DNA of 8,507 bases. Origin: Candidatus Agrococcus pullicola (GTDB lineage Bacteria > Actinomycetota > Actinomycetes > Actinomycetales > Microbacteriaceae). Made by a program: the position numbers and the translations under genes. The notes below the pieces were generated by a model that saw nothing but the letters and a program-made list of their open reading frames with translations, did no database searches and was not told where the DNA came from. The stretch's first letter is position 1, and the number at the start of each line of letters is the position of its first letter. Shown here one piece after another: positions 1-6,430 of this stretch. Where the stretch lies: positions 1 to 8,507 of the forward strand of contig DXDC01000092.1 of the NCBI GenBank assembly GCA_019115685.1, written 5' to 3'.

Positions 1-384
1 GGCAGCCGCCCGACCGCTCACTATCCGTGGCGTTCACTACTCGACCGGGGCGTATGCGTGGCGTTCGGATCCGACGCCCCCGTCGAACCGGCAGACCCGT
101 TTCGCGGAATTCACGCGGCAGTCACGCGGCAACGCGTCGACGGAGAACCGCACGGTGGTCGTGAACCGGAGGAGCGTATAACGCTGACGGAAGCGCTACG
201 AGCCTATTCGCTCGCCCCTGCTCGGGCCGCTGGGCTCGCGGAGCACACGGGGCGGCTGAAGTCGGGGAGACTTGCCGATTTCATCACTGTGGATCAAGAC
301 CCGTACGAAATCCCCGAGGCCGATCTGTGGCGGATTCGTACCGAAGCGACGATCGTCGGCGGGCAAATCGTCTTCCACCGATAA
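1..384 (+). CDS. Amidohydrolase family protein, YtcJ-like (3' part only)
   Basis: The frame is open from the first base of the window and stops with TAA at 382-384, so only the last 127 residues of a larger enzyme are present. YtcJ-type amidohydrolases are usually above 500 residues. The fragment holds the end of the metal-dependent TIM-barrel: the block AFGSDAPVEPADPF contains the conserved Asp that is a metal ligand and catalytic residue in this superfamily. It is followed by a Thr-Leu-Thr-Glu-Ala-Leu helix and the ending GRLKSGRLADFITVDQDPY, the typical return to the small beta-sandwich domain. The family hydrolyses amide or related C-N bonds; the substrate cannot be told from this part. 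The His-X-His motif would lie upstream of the window. The gene converges on the MFS gene, 105 bases away. The family call is firm, the specific function is unknown. Confidence 0.88.
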   Translation, partial: GSRPTAHYPWRSLLDRGVCVAFGSDAPVEPADPFRGIHAAVTRQRVDGEPHGGREPEERITLTEALRAYSLAPARAAGLAEHTGRLKSGRLADFITVDQDPYEIPEADLWRIRTEATIVGGQIVFHR

Positions 385-409
385 CGCTGTTGGACAATCC
401 CTCGGACAA

Positions 410-424
410 CGGCCGATTCGGCCG
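410..424. terminator. Possible hairpin in the convergent amidohydrolase/MFS gap
   Basis: The sequence CGGCCGATTCGGCCG is a near-perfect palindrome that can fold as six G:C-rich pairs around a three-base loop, 25 bases after the amidohydrolase stop. It lies between two convergent genes, where a bidirectional terminator would be expected. There is no T-tract on either side, so it is not a textbook intrinsic terminator; actinobacteria often lack T-tracts. Nothing else was seen in the 385-489 gap. Confidence 0.4.
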
Positions 425-489
425 GAAGGAACGGTGCTCTGCCCCGTACGCCCGTTGCGGTGCTTGATGGGCTCGGCACCGGTTGAGGG

Positions 490-1734
490 TCAGTCGTTCG
501 CTTCCGCGATCCTGATGCCGATGGTGTTGCGCTCGTTCCGCTTGTCCCGCTTGGTCACGGAAACACTCACGAGCGCCAGCACCATGCCCATGACCGCGAG
601 ACCGATGCCGACCCAGCCGGGAGCGAGATACCCGAAGCCCGCGGCGATCACGACGCCTCCCAGCGCCGCCCCGAGCCCGTTGCCGACGTTGAAGGCGGCG
701 TGATTCATAGCGGCTCCGAGGAGTGCGGACCTGTCCGCGATGCGGATCAAACGCGCCTGGATCGACGGGATCAGGATCGACTGCGTCAGTCCGATCAGGA
801 ACACGGTGACGAAGAGCCCCCACGCGGACGGGGCGAGCCAGGTATACAGCAGCAGCGCAACGATGAGTGACGAGAACCCGACGATGATCGTTTTTGTGAT
901 GTTCTTGTCGCTCGCCCAACCGCCTATGAAGTTGCCGATGGTCATGCCGACGCCCATGACCGCGAGCACCCACGGAATGGCGGACGAGGAGAGCCCGGAT
1001 ACCTGCGTGGTGACCTCCGCGACGTAGGAGTAGACAGCGAAGAATCCACCGAAGCCGATGCAGCCGACCGCGATCATGATCCAGCTGCGGAAGTTCTTGA
1101 ACACACCGAGTTCCTGACGCGCGCTCCGCTCGGGATCACCCGGATAGCGGGGCAGCGTCAGATACGTGAGCAGCAGGGTCACGGCGAAAATGATGGCGAC
1201 GAGTACGTACGCCCAGCGCCAGCCGAAGCTCTGCCCGAGCCACGTGGCGAGCGGCACGCCGACGATATTCGCGACCGTGAGACCCGAAAGCGCGAGCGCA
1301 ACGCCCTTCCCCTGACTGCCGGGTCCCATGATGCGGGCGGCGATGAGTGAGGCGACCGCGAAGTAGGCGCCGTGCGGTAGCGCGGACAGGAATCGGAAGA
1401 CCGCGAGCGAGGAGAAGTTCGGAGCGAGTGCCGAGGCGACGGAACCGACGATGAAGAGTCCCAGCAGTAGAAACGTGAGGCGTGCGTGCGAAGCCTTGGC
1501 GCCCAGCACGGACAGCAGGGGAGCTCCGACGACAACACCGAGGGCGTACATCGTGATCAGGATGCCGGCCCTCGCGATCTCGGTTTCAGGGGAGGCTTCG
1601 TACCCCGGCAGCAGTTCTCTCGCGATGTCGGGGAGCAGGCCCATCTTGGCGAATTCGGTGACGCCGATCCCGAAGCCGCCGAGTGCGATGGCGAATAGCG
1701 CCGTGACGCGGCGCGCTGGAGTGAGTGTGTTCAA
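490..1734 (-). CDS. MFS transporter, DHA1/AraJ-type efflux permease
   Basis: A 414-residue membrane protein, a normal length for the major facilitator superfamily, with about twelve hydrophobic segments in two halves of six and a polar central loop near residues 200-215 (sequence around RYPGDPERSARQE). The N-terminal block GIGVTEFAKMGLLPDIA matches the GxTEFxxMGLLP signature of DHA1 proteins related to AraJ and YdhP, which are proton-driven drug or sugar exporters. The loop between helices 2 and 3 (GAPLLSVLGAKASHAR) corresponds to MFS motif A but lacks its usual Asp-Arg. The start is a TTG at 1732-1734, supported by an AAGGAG ribosome binding site nine bases upstream; no better ATG or GTG lies nearby. 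It reads in the same direction as cysK-cysE but is 148 bases beyond cysE, so it probably has its own transcription unit. No substrate can be assigned. Confidence 0.9.
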   Translation of the reverse strand: MNTLTPARRVTALFAIALGGFGIGVTEFAKMGLLPDIARELLPGYEASPETEIARAGILITMYALGVVVGAPLLSVLGAKASHARLTFLLLGLFIVGSVASALAPNFSSLAVFRFLSALPHGAYFAVASLIAARIMGPGSQGKGVALALSGLTVANIVGVPLATWLGQSFGWRWAYVLVAIIFAVTLLLTYLTLPRYPGDPERSARQELGVFKNFRSWIMIAVGCIGFGGFFAVYSYVAEVTTQVSGLSSSAIPWVLAVMGVGMTIGNFIGGWASDKNITKTIIVGFSSLIVALLLYTWLAPSAWGLFVTVFLIGLTQSILIPSIQARLIRIADRSALLGAAMNHAAFNVGNGLGAALGGVVIAAGFGYLAPGWVGIGLAVMGMVLALVSVSVTKRDKRNERNTIGIRIAEAND

Positions 1735-1743
1735 AGGGGCTGT

Positions 1744-1749
1744 CTCCTT
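1744..1749 (-). promoter_or_regulatory. Ribosome binding site deciding the TTG start of the MFS gene
   Basis: On the minus strand the hexamer AAGGAG lies nine bases before the TTG at 1734. It is the only good Shine-Dalgarno match in the region and supports a TTG start for the transporter. Confidence 0.7.
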
Positions 1750-1853
1750 GTTGCGGAGTGGTGAAACGCCCCATTGCGCAGAAGGTTACAGACTAGACCC
1801 CTGATGCGGGCCGCAGCTACAGCGAATCTTCTCCGACCCTCGTGGAACCTTGC

Positions 1854-1871
1854 AAAAAGGGGGAGAGAGGG
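1854..1871 (-). other. Pyrimidine tract downstream of cysE
   Basis: The 18 bases are uninterrupted purine on the plus strand, so the minus-strand transcript leaving cysE carries an 18-base pyrimidine run ending in five U. It starts 12 bases after the cysE stop codon. No strong hairpin precedes it (only the short palindrome CGGCGCCG), so it is not a clear intrinsic terminator. A C-rich, unstructured stretch of this kind could serve Rho-dependent termination; this is inference. The rest of 1735-1882 should hold the MFS promoter, but I see no convincing -35/-10 pair. Confidence 0.3.
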
Positions 1872-1882
1872 TGCGGCGCCGG

Positions 1883-2434
1883 CTAGATGACGTACTCGAT
1901 CAAACCGACAGGTTCGTCGCGTTTGCCCCCGCCCACAGGCTTCGCCGGGATGCCGACGACCGTGACTCCCGCATCCACGTCTCGCACGACAACGGCGTTC
2001 GAGCCGACTTTCACACCCCTGCCGAGTGTGACGGGGCCAAGGACTTTCGCGCCTGCGCCGATGAGGACGCCGTCGTGCAGGGTCGGATGCCGCTTCACCG
2101 ACTCCGTGGAGGTTCCCCCGAGTGTGACTCCGTGGTAGAGCATGACATCATCACCGACCTGAGCCGTTTCTCCGATCACGACACCCATGCCGTGGTCGAT
2201 GAAGAAGCGGCGGCCGATGCGGGCGGCCGGATGGATTTCCACGCCGGTTATCGCCCGCATCAGCTGAGAGCCCGCCCGCGCGAAGAACTTCAACCCCGCA
2301 TTCCAGAGCACGTGGTGCCAGCGGTGGGCCCACACGGCATGCAGCGTGGAGTACAGCAAGAAGATCGATACCGAAGACGGCGAAGCGGGGTCGAGTCGCT
2401 TCGCGTTTCGGATGTCTTCGCGGATGTGGAACAT
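1883..2434 (-). CDS. cysE: Serine O-acetyltransferase (short EpsC-type)
   Basis: It transfers acetyl from acetyl-CoA to L-serine, giving O-acetylserine, the first committed step of cysteine synthesis. The 183-residue protein is the short form, lacking most of the N-terminal helical domain of the 273-residue E. coli CysE. Residues 1-60 are helical ([14 protein letters not shown] at the start). From about residue 62 come left-handed beta-helix hexapeptide repeats with [27 protein letters not shown] and [10 protein letters not shown]. His81 in the DHG motif corresponds to catalytic His158 of E. coli, and Glu66 takes the place of Asp143, as in other EpsC-type enzymes. The chain ends in Tyr-Val-Ile, the tail type that binds the CysK active site. 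It lies nine bases after the cysK stop in the same frame. GAGGAG at the end of cysK, 15 bases before ATG, is a rather distant ribosome binding site, so translation may depend on coupling. Cysteine feedback inhibition is typical of the family. Confidence 0.95.
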   Translation of the reverse strand: MFHIREDIRNAKRLDPASPSSVSIFLLYSTLHAVWAHRWHHVLWNAGLKFFARAGSQLMRAITGVEIHPAARIGRRFFIDHGMGVVIGETAQVGDDVMLYHGVTLGGTSTESVKRHPTLHDGVLIGAGAKVLGPVTLGRGVKVGSNAVVVRDVDAGVTVVGIPAKPVGGGKRDEPVGLIEYVI

Positions 2435-2443
2435 CGCCGTCCG

Positions 2444-3373
2444 CTACTGCTCCTCGGCCCAGAGCGGGGTCGAGAGGTAGCGCTCACCCGTGTCCGGCAC
2501 GACCACGACAATCGTCTTGCCCGCATTCTCGGGCTTTCTGGCCTCCTGCAGTGCGGTCCAGACCGCGGCGCCGGAGGAGATGCCGGCGAATATGCCCTCC
2601 TTCGAGCCGAGGTCCCGGGCGACTGCGATCGCGTCTTCGAGCTGTACGTCGACGACTTCGTCGTACACGCTCCTGTCGAGGATGTCGGGGACGAAGTTCG
2701 CGCCGAGACCCTGGATCTTGTGCGGCCCCGCCTTGCCCTCCGTCAGCAGCGGCGAGTCTGCTGGTTCGGTCGCGACGATACGGATGTCGGATTTCCGCTC
2801 GCGCAGGTAGTTGCCGGCGCCGGTGATGGTCCCGCCGGTGCCGATTCCGGCGACGAAGACGTCGACGTCGCCATCCGTGTCGTCCCAGATCTCGGGGCCG
2901 GTGGTCTCGCGGTGCACCGCCACGTTGGCCTCGTTCGCGAACTGGCGAGCGAGCACGGCGTTGTCGGTGCCGGCGGCGATCTCCTCGGCGCGTTGAACCG
3001 CGCCGCGCATCCCGTCTGGCCCCGGTGTGAGGACGAGCTCTGCGCCGTAGGCCTTCAGGATCTGGCGGCGCTCGACCGACATCGTTTCCGGCATCGTCAA
3101 CACCACTCGGTAGCCCTTTGCGGCGCCGACGAGCGCGAGTGCGATGCCGGTGTTGCCGCTCGTGCCCTCGACGATCGTGCCACCGGGCTGGAGTTCGCCG
3201 GAGCGTTCCGCGGCTTCGATGATGGACTTGCCGATGCGGTCCTTCACGCTGGATCCGGGGTTGAAGGATTCCAGCTTCGCGAGCACGGTGGCGTCACCGG
3301 TATCGATCGTGTGCAGCCGAACGAGTGGCGTGCCGCCGATCGTTTCGGCGATGTTCGGGGCAATTCGTGCCAT
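2444..3373 (-). CDS. cysK: Cysteine synthase A (O-acetylserine sulfhydrylase)
   Basis: A cytoplasmic pyridoxal-phosphate enzyme that makes L-cysteine from O-acetylserine and sulfide. The 309-residue length is the usual CysK length. Lys44 in NPGSSVKDR is the Schiff-base lysine; TSGNTG (71-76) is the substrate loop; GTGGT (178-182) holds the cofactor phosphate; Ser267 in the GISSGAA block lies near the pyridine nitrogen; GPHKIQG (216-222) matches the CysK rather than the cystathionine beta-synthase pattern. I start it at the ATG at 3371-3373, giving the typical N-terminus [17 protein letters not shown], because AAAGG lies seven bases upstream. The ATG 15 bases further out (3388) has no ribosome binding site. 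It is the first gene of a cysK-cysE operon and diverges from prmC. Confidence 0.97.
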   Translation of the reverse strand: MARIAPNIAETIGGTPLVRLHTIDTGDATVLAKLESFNPGSSVKDRIGKSIIEAAERSGELQPGGTIVEGTSGNTGIALALVGAAKGYRVVLTMPETMSVERRQILKAYGAELVLTPGPDGMRGAVQRAEEIAAGTDNAVLARQFANEANVAVHRETTGPEIWDDTDGDVDVFVAGIGTGGTITGAGNYLRERKSDIRIVATEPADSPLLTEGKAGPHKIQGLGANFVPDILDRSVYDEVVDVQLEDAIAVARDLGSKEGIFAGISSGAAVWTALQEARKPENAGKTIVVVVPDTGERYLSTPLWAEEQ

Positions 3374-3380
3374 TAGATTA

Positions 3381-3385
3381 CCTTT
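3381..3385 (-). promoter_or_regulatory. Ribosome binding site deciding the cysK start
   Basis: AAAGG on the minus strand lies seven bases before the ATG at 3373 and inside the reading frame opened by the alternative ATG at 3388. This favours the inner start, which also matches the family N-terminus. Confidence 0.65.
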
Positions 3386-3408
3386 CATGCATTAGGAGCA
3401 GTGCTTCT

Positions 3409-3436
3409 ATCCTATGCGTGTGCAAACGCACCACAA
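3409..3436 (-). promoter_or_regulatory. Predicted cysK promoter with dyad in the spacer
   Basis: Reading the minus strand, TTGTGG (3436-3431) and TAGGAT (3414-3409) are separated by 16 bases and would start transcription near 3402, about 30 bases before the cysK ATG. The 16-base spacer is TGCGTTTGCACACGCA, whose ends TGCGT and ACGCA are perfect inverted repeats, so a dimeric regulator could bind exactly between the two boxes. The -35 match is weak (three of six). This is a prediction from sequence only. Confidence 0.4.
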
Positions 3437-3527
3437 AGTCGTCGCATTCCCGGCCTGTAACGCGACGCAACCTGGTTCGTGCCACCGTGCTGTGCCGTCC
3501 GCGGGCGTCGGGGGAGAGCGCCTGCAA

Positions 3528-3533
3528 TACGAT
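3528..3533 (+). promoter_or_regulatory. -10 box TACGAT for leaderless prmC
   Basis: TACGAT fits the actinobacterial TANNNT -10 pattern and ends seven bases before the prmC ATG at 3541. That spacing places the transcription start on or next to the A of the start codon, the hallmark of a leaderless mRNA. Consistent with this, no Shine-Dalgarno sequence is seen before the ATG. No clear -35 is visible, which is usual for such promoters in high-GC genomes. Confidence 0.5.
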
Positions 3534-3540
3534 TGCTGGA

Positions 3541-4443
3541 ATGGTTCGATCGTCCGCCGCATCCCCCTCTTCACACGCGCCGACGGGAGGCGTTTCGCCG
3601 CAAGCGCCCATCGCCGTCGGGGAACTCTTGCGCAGCGCTGCAACCCGGCTGGAGCACAGCGGTGTTGCGGGGCCGGATGCGCGACTGCTGCTGGCACATG
3701 CCCTGCAGTGCACGCTCGGCCGCTTGCGCATGCTGGAAGCACTCGGGGAAACGGTCGACGCGGAGCACGTTCGCCGCTTTACAGACATGCTCGCGCGTAG
3801 GCTCGCGCGCGAACCCCTGCAGCACATAACGGGCAGCGCAGCGTTCAGGAACATCGAGCTCGACGTGGGGCCGGGCGCGTTCGTGCCGAGGCCCGAGACG
3901 GAACTGCTCGTGGATCTCGCGATCGAGCGCCTGCCGACGGGCGGAAGCGTGCTCGACGCCGGAACCGGATCGGGCGCAATCGCAATCTCGATCGCGACCG
4001 AACGGCCGGACGCATCCGTCGTCGCGATCGAAGGCTCTCCTGCGGCCTTCGTGTGGGCGAAGCGCAACGCGCGTCGCTTGGCTCCGGACATCAAGCTCGT
4101 GCACGACATGTTCGAACACGCGCTTGCGAATACGAAGGGTCTCGACGTGCTCGTCTCCAACCCGCCGTACGTGCCGCACGCGGCGATCCCCCGCGATGTC
4201 GAAGTATTCCTCCATGACCCGAAGCAGGCACTCTACTCGGGCCCTGACGGTCTCGACGCCGTTCGATCACTGGCCGTTGTCGGTGCGAGCGCCGTCCGCA
4301 GCGGTGGCTCGATTCTGCTCGAGCATGGGGAGCACCAGGGCGGGCAGGTCAGAGAAATCCTGTCGGATGCAGGATGGCGAGCACCTGTGACCAGTAAGGA
4401 CCTCACGGGCCGCGACCGCGCTACCGCTGCGCGCCGCAGCTGA
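3541..4443 (+). CDS. prmC: Peptide chain release factor N5-glutamine methyltransferase
   Basis: PrmC (HemK) methylates the glutamine of the GGQ motif in release factors RF1 and RF2 using S-adenosylmethionine, which improves translation termination. The 300-residue protein has an N-terminal helical substrate-binding domain (about 25-105, with EPLQHITG at 91-98), then PRPETE (116-121), the SAM-binding motif VLDAGTGSG (137-145), an acidic ribose-binding position in the VVAIEGSP block, and the catalytic NPPY at 207-210. The C-terminal DLTGRDRAT is also typical. The frame is open far upstream into cysK, but the ATG at 3541 follows a well-placed TACGAT box and is the best start. It leaves about 20 poorly conserved residues (rich in Ser, Ala and Pro) before the usual GELLRSA start. 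In most actinobacteria prfA lies just upstream; here a divergent cysK does. Confidence 0.93.
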   Translation: MVRSSAASPSSHAPTGGVSPQAPIAVGELLRSAATRLEHSGVAGPDARLLLAHALQCTLGRLRMLEALGETVDAEHVRRFTDMLARRLAREPLQHITGSAAFRNIELDVGPGAFVPRPETELLVDLAIERLPTGGSVLDAGTGSGAIAISIATERPDASVVAIEGSPAAFVWAKRNARRLAPDIKLVHDMFEHALANTKGLDVLVSNPPYVPHAAIPRDVEVFLHDPKQALYSGPDGLDAVRSLAVVGASAVRSGGSILLEHGEHQGGQVREILSDAGWRAPVTSKDLTGRDRATAARRS

Positions 4444-4452
4444 GCAGCTGCG
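4435..4452 (+). terminator. Strong hairpin straddling the prmC stop codon
   Basis: CGCAGCTG - AG - CAGCTGCG is a perfect eight-base inverted repeat. As RNA it would form seven pairs closed by a GAGC tetraloop, with the prmC TGA (4441-4443) inside it. It lies just before the predicted tsaC promoter, so it may end or attenuate prmC transcripts. No U-tract follows, so intrinsic termination is uncertain; it could equally protect the 3' end of the message. Confidence 0.45.
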
Positions 4453-4460
4453 TGCACGGT

Positions 4461-4466
4461 TACGAT
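4461..4466 (+). promoter_or_regulatory. -10 box TACGAT for leaderless tsaC
   Basis: The same hexamer as before prmC lies six bases before the GTG at 4473, again predicting a transcript that begins at the start codon. No Shine-Dalgarno sequence precedes that GTG. This decides the start against the GTG at 4452, which sits in the base of the upstream hairpin. Confidence 0.5.
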
Positions 4467-4472
4467 GTCAGT

Positions 4473-5225
4473 GTGCCAGAAACGTTCGACCTCACCGATT
4501 CCTCGCAACTCCTCGCAGGGATGCGATCCGCCAGGAAATCCATCGGCCGGGGTGCGCTCATCATCATGCCGACCGACACCGTGTACGGCGTGGCGGCCGA
4601 TGCGTTCACGCCGCTCGCGGTCGCGGCGCTGCTGGCGGCGAAGGGCCGCGACAGGACGTCGCCGCCACCGGTGCTGATTCCCAATCGCGCGACCGGCACT
4701 GCACTCGCGGAGCACATTCCCGAGGCCCTGGAACCGCTGCTCGAGGAGTATTGGCCCGGGCCCCTGACCGTTATCGTAAGGGCGCGTCCGCAACTGGGCT
4801 GGGATCTCGGCGAAACGAACGGCACGGTTGCGCTACGGATTCCCGACCAGCCGCTCGCGATCGAGCTCCTGGAGGACACGGGTCCGCTGGCGGTATCGAG
4901 CGCCAATCTGCACGGACTCCCCGCCCCGAAGACGGCCGGACGAGCCGCGTCGATGCTGGGTGGGGCGATCGAAGTCGTGCTCGATGCCGGCGAAGTGGGA
5001 GAGCGATACGAGCCGCACGAGAAGCAGAACGGCTCGACCATCATCGACGCTTCTCGTGCTGACGGGCTGTTGCGCATCGTGCGCCAGGGCGTTCTCAGTC
5101 GCGATACGGTGGCGCAGTTCGTGGGGGATGCCCTCGTCGACGCCGACTACGACGAACGGATCGCCCGCGAGCGAGCAGAGGCGGCAGGGCAGAACACCGA
5201 TGGGGACAGCTCGGCTGGAGTCTGA
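4473..5225 (+). CDS. tsaC: L-threonylcarbamoyladenylate synthase, YrdC domain
   Basis: It makes threonylcarbamoyl-AMP from threonine, bicarbonate and ATP, the first step of the t6A37 modification of tRNAs that read ANN codons. The 250-residue protein carries the YrdC/Sua5 signatures in order: PTDTVYG (33-39), KGR (57-59) followed by PPPVLI (64-69), WPGPLT (94-99), LRIPD (121-125) and SSAN (142-145). It is a single-domain TsaC type with a charged C-terminal tail of some 40 residues and no separate Sua5 domain. I start at GTG 4473 because of the TACGAT box six bases upstream and because the N-terminus then matches relatives (FDLTDSSQLLAGMRSAR). It lies downstream of prmC, as is usual in actinobacteria. 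Its TGA shares one base with the next gene's ATG (TGATG), indicating translational coupling. Confidence 0.93.
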   Translation: MPETFDLTDSSQLLAGMRSARKSIGRGALIIMPTDTVYGVAADAFTPLAVAALLAAKGRDRTSPPPVLIPNRATGTALAEHIPEALEPLLEEYWPGPLTVIVRARPQLGWDLGETNGTVALRIPDQPLAIELLEDTGPLAVSSANLHGLPAPKTAGRAASMLGGAIEVVLDAGEVGERYEPHEKQNGSTIIDASRADGLLRIVRQGVLSRDTVAQFVGDALVDADYDERIARERAEAAGQNTDGDSSAGV

Positions 5226-6430
5226 TGTTCCTTATCCTTCTGCTTGTTGCGGGGGTCGCAGCGCTGGCGACCTGGGTCACGAGCCTCGGCGTGTACCGAG
5301 TCGCGATGCGCTACCGCATCCACCCTCCCGTACGAGAACGCGACGTGCACTCCCGCCCGACGCCCCGACTCGGCGGCGTAGCGATGTTCATCGGCGTGCT
5401 CGCAGCGTTCATCGTCGCATCCTTCATTCCGCAGTTCGCGTCCGTGTTCAGCGAACCGTTGCGCATCCTCGTGCTGCTGGGAGCGGTGACGCTCATCGTC
5501 GTTGTCGGCGTGCTTGACGACCTGATTGAACTTGATTGGATGCTGAAGCTCGGTGCTCAGCTCGCGGTGGCTATCGCGATCGCTCTCTACAGTGTCCAGA
5601 TCGTCTCTCTGCCGATAGCGGGGTTGACGGTCGGATCCGCGACGCTCTCGATAACCAGTACGGTGCTCGTGCTCGTGCTGATCATGAATGCCGTGAACTT
5701 CATCGACGGGCTCGATGCCCTCGTCGCGGGTGTCACGATCATCGGTGCGGCCGCCTTCTTCACGTACATCTGGATTCTGAGCCAGAGCCTCGGCCAGCAG
5801 AACGCAACCTTCTCACTCGCCAGCCTGATCACCGCCGTCGTCATCGGGGTCTGTCTGGGAATCCTGCCGCTGAACTGGCACCCGGCGAAAATGTTCATAG
5901 GGGATGCCGGCGCGCTGATGGTCGGGTTGCTCACGGCCGTCAGCGCCGTCGCAGTCACCGGTCAGATCGACATCGCGGTCGTTGGTGGCCGCTCCCAGCT
6001 CGTGCCCGCATTCATCCCGATTCTGCTGCCGCTGGCCATTCTGCTCATGCCGCTGCTGGACTTCGTGCTGGCCGTGCTCAGGCGAGTGCTCAACGGCAAG
6101 AGCCCGTTCTCGGCAGACCGGAAGCATCTGCACCATCGACTGCTCGATATGGGACATTCGCACTTCGGGGCCGTGCTGACGTTCTACGCCTGGACGGCGG
6201 TCGTGTCGATCGGGTGCATCATGTTCCTGTTTGTTCCGCCGTGGACCGCCGTGACCTTCGTGCTCGTCGGATTCTTGGTCTGCGCGATTGTTACTGCGCT
6301 GCCCGTGACACCGAGACTGTGGCATTCTTTTCTGAGACTCGTACGCGTACGGACGCAGCAGCTTCGTCGCCCAGAAGTGGAAGACGAAGAGCGATCCGTC
6401 GCAAGCAACCCGAGGGAGACCCGACAATGA
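5225..6430 (+). CDS. wecA: WecA/MraY-family polyprenyl-phosphate N-acetylhexosamine-1-phosphate transferase
   Basis: An integral membrane enzyme of 401 residues that transfers a sugar-1-phosphate, probably GlcNAc-1-phosphate, from its UDP form to undecaprenyl or decaprenyl phosphate, starting a cell-wall glycan on the inner face of the membrane. About eleven hydrophobic helices are visible. The family motifs are all present: RPTPRLGG (44-51), Asp98-Asp99 in VGVLDDL (Mg binding), NAVNFIDGLD with Asn155, Asn158 and Asp161, Asp227 in MFIGDAG, and the HLHH motif at 301-304 of the nucleotide loop. The C-terminal 40 residues are polar, charged and poorly conserved. In this gene order the M. tuberculosis counterpart is called wecA/rfe (linkage unit for arabinogalactan); the exact acceptor and glycan here are inferred. 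GGAG lies four bases before ATG. It overlaps both neighbours and is part of a tightly coupled operon. Confidence 0.92.
   Translation: MFLILLLVAGVAALATWVTSLGVYRVAMRYRIHPPVRERDVHSRPTPRLGGVAMFIGVLAAFIVASFIPQFASVFSEPLRILVLLGAVTLIVVVGVLDDLIELDWMLKLGAQLAVAIAIALYSVQIVSLPIAGLTVGSATLSITSTVLVLVLIMNAVNFIDGLDALVAGVTIIGAAAFFTYIWILSQSLGQQNATFSLASLITAVVIGVCLGILPLNWHPAKMFIGDAGALMVGLLTAVSAVAVTGQIDIAVVGGRSQLVPAFIPILLPLAILLMPLLDFVLAVLRRVLNGKSPFSADRKHLHHRLLDMGHSHFGAVLTFYAWTAVVSIGCIMFLFVPPWTAVTFVLVGFLVCAIVTALPVTPRLWHSFLRLVRVRTQQLRRPEVEDEERSVASNPRETRQ

Noticed and set aside
1850..3376. A 508-codon open frame on the plus strand across cysE and cysK.
   Set aside because: It is antisense to two clearly conserved enzymes, has a low-complexity Arg/Asp/Gly/Ala composition and no family motif; long shadow frames are common in high-GC DNA.
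3325..3540. Upstream extension of prmC into the cysK gene.
   Set aside because: The added residues overlap the cysK start and promoter, and nothing in them resembles PrmC.
4452..4472. GTG 4452 as the start of tsaC.
   Set aside because: It lies in the base of the prmC-stop hairpin and upstream of the predicted transcription start; the added seven residues do not match relatives.
5813..6427. Minus-strand open frame opposite the wecA-like gene.
   Set aside because: Composition is that of an antisense shadow of hydrophobic membrane codons; the plus strand has full catalytic motifs.
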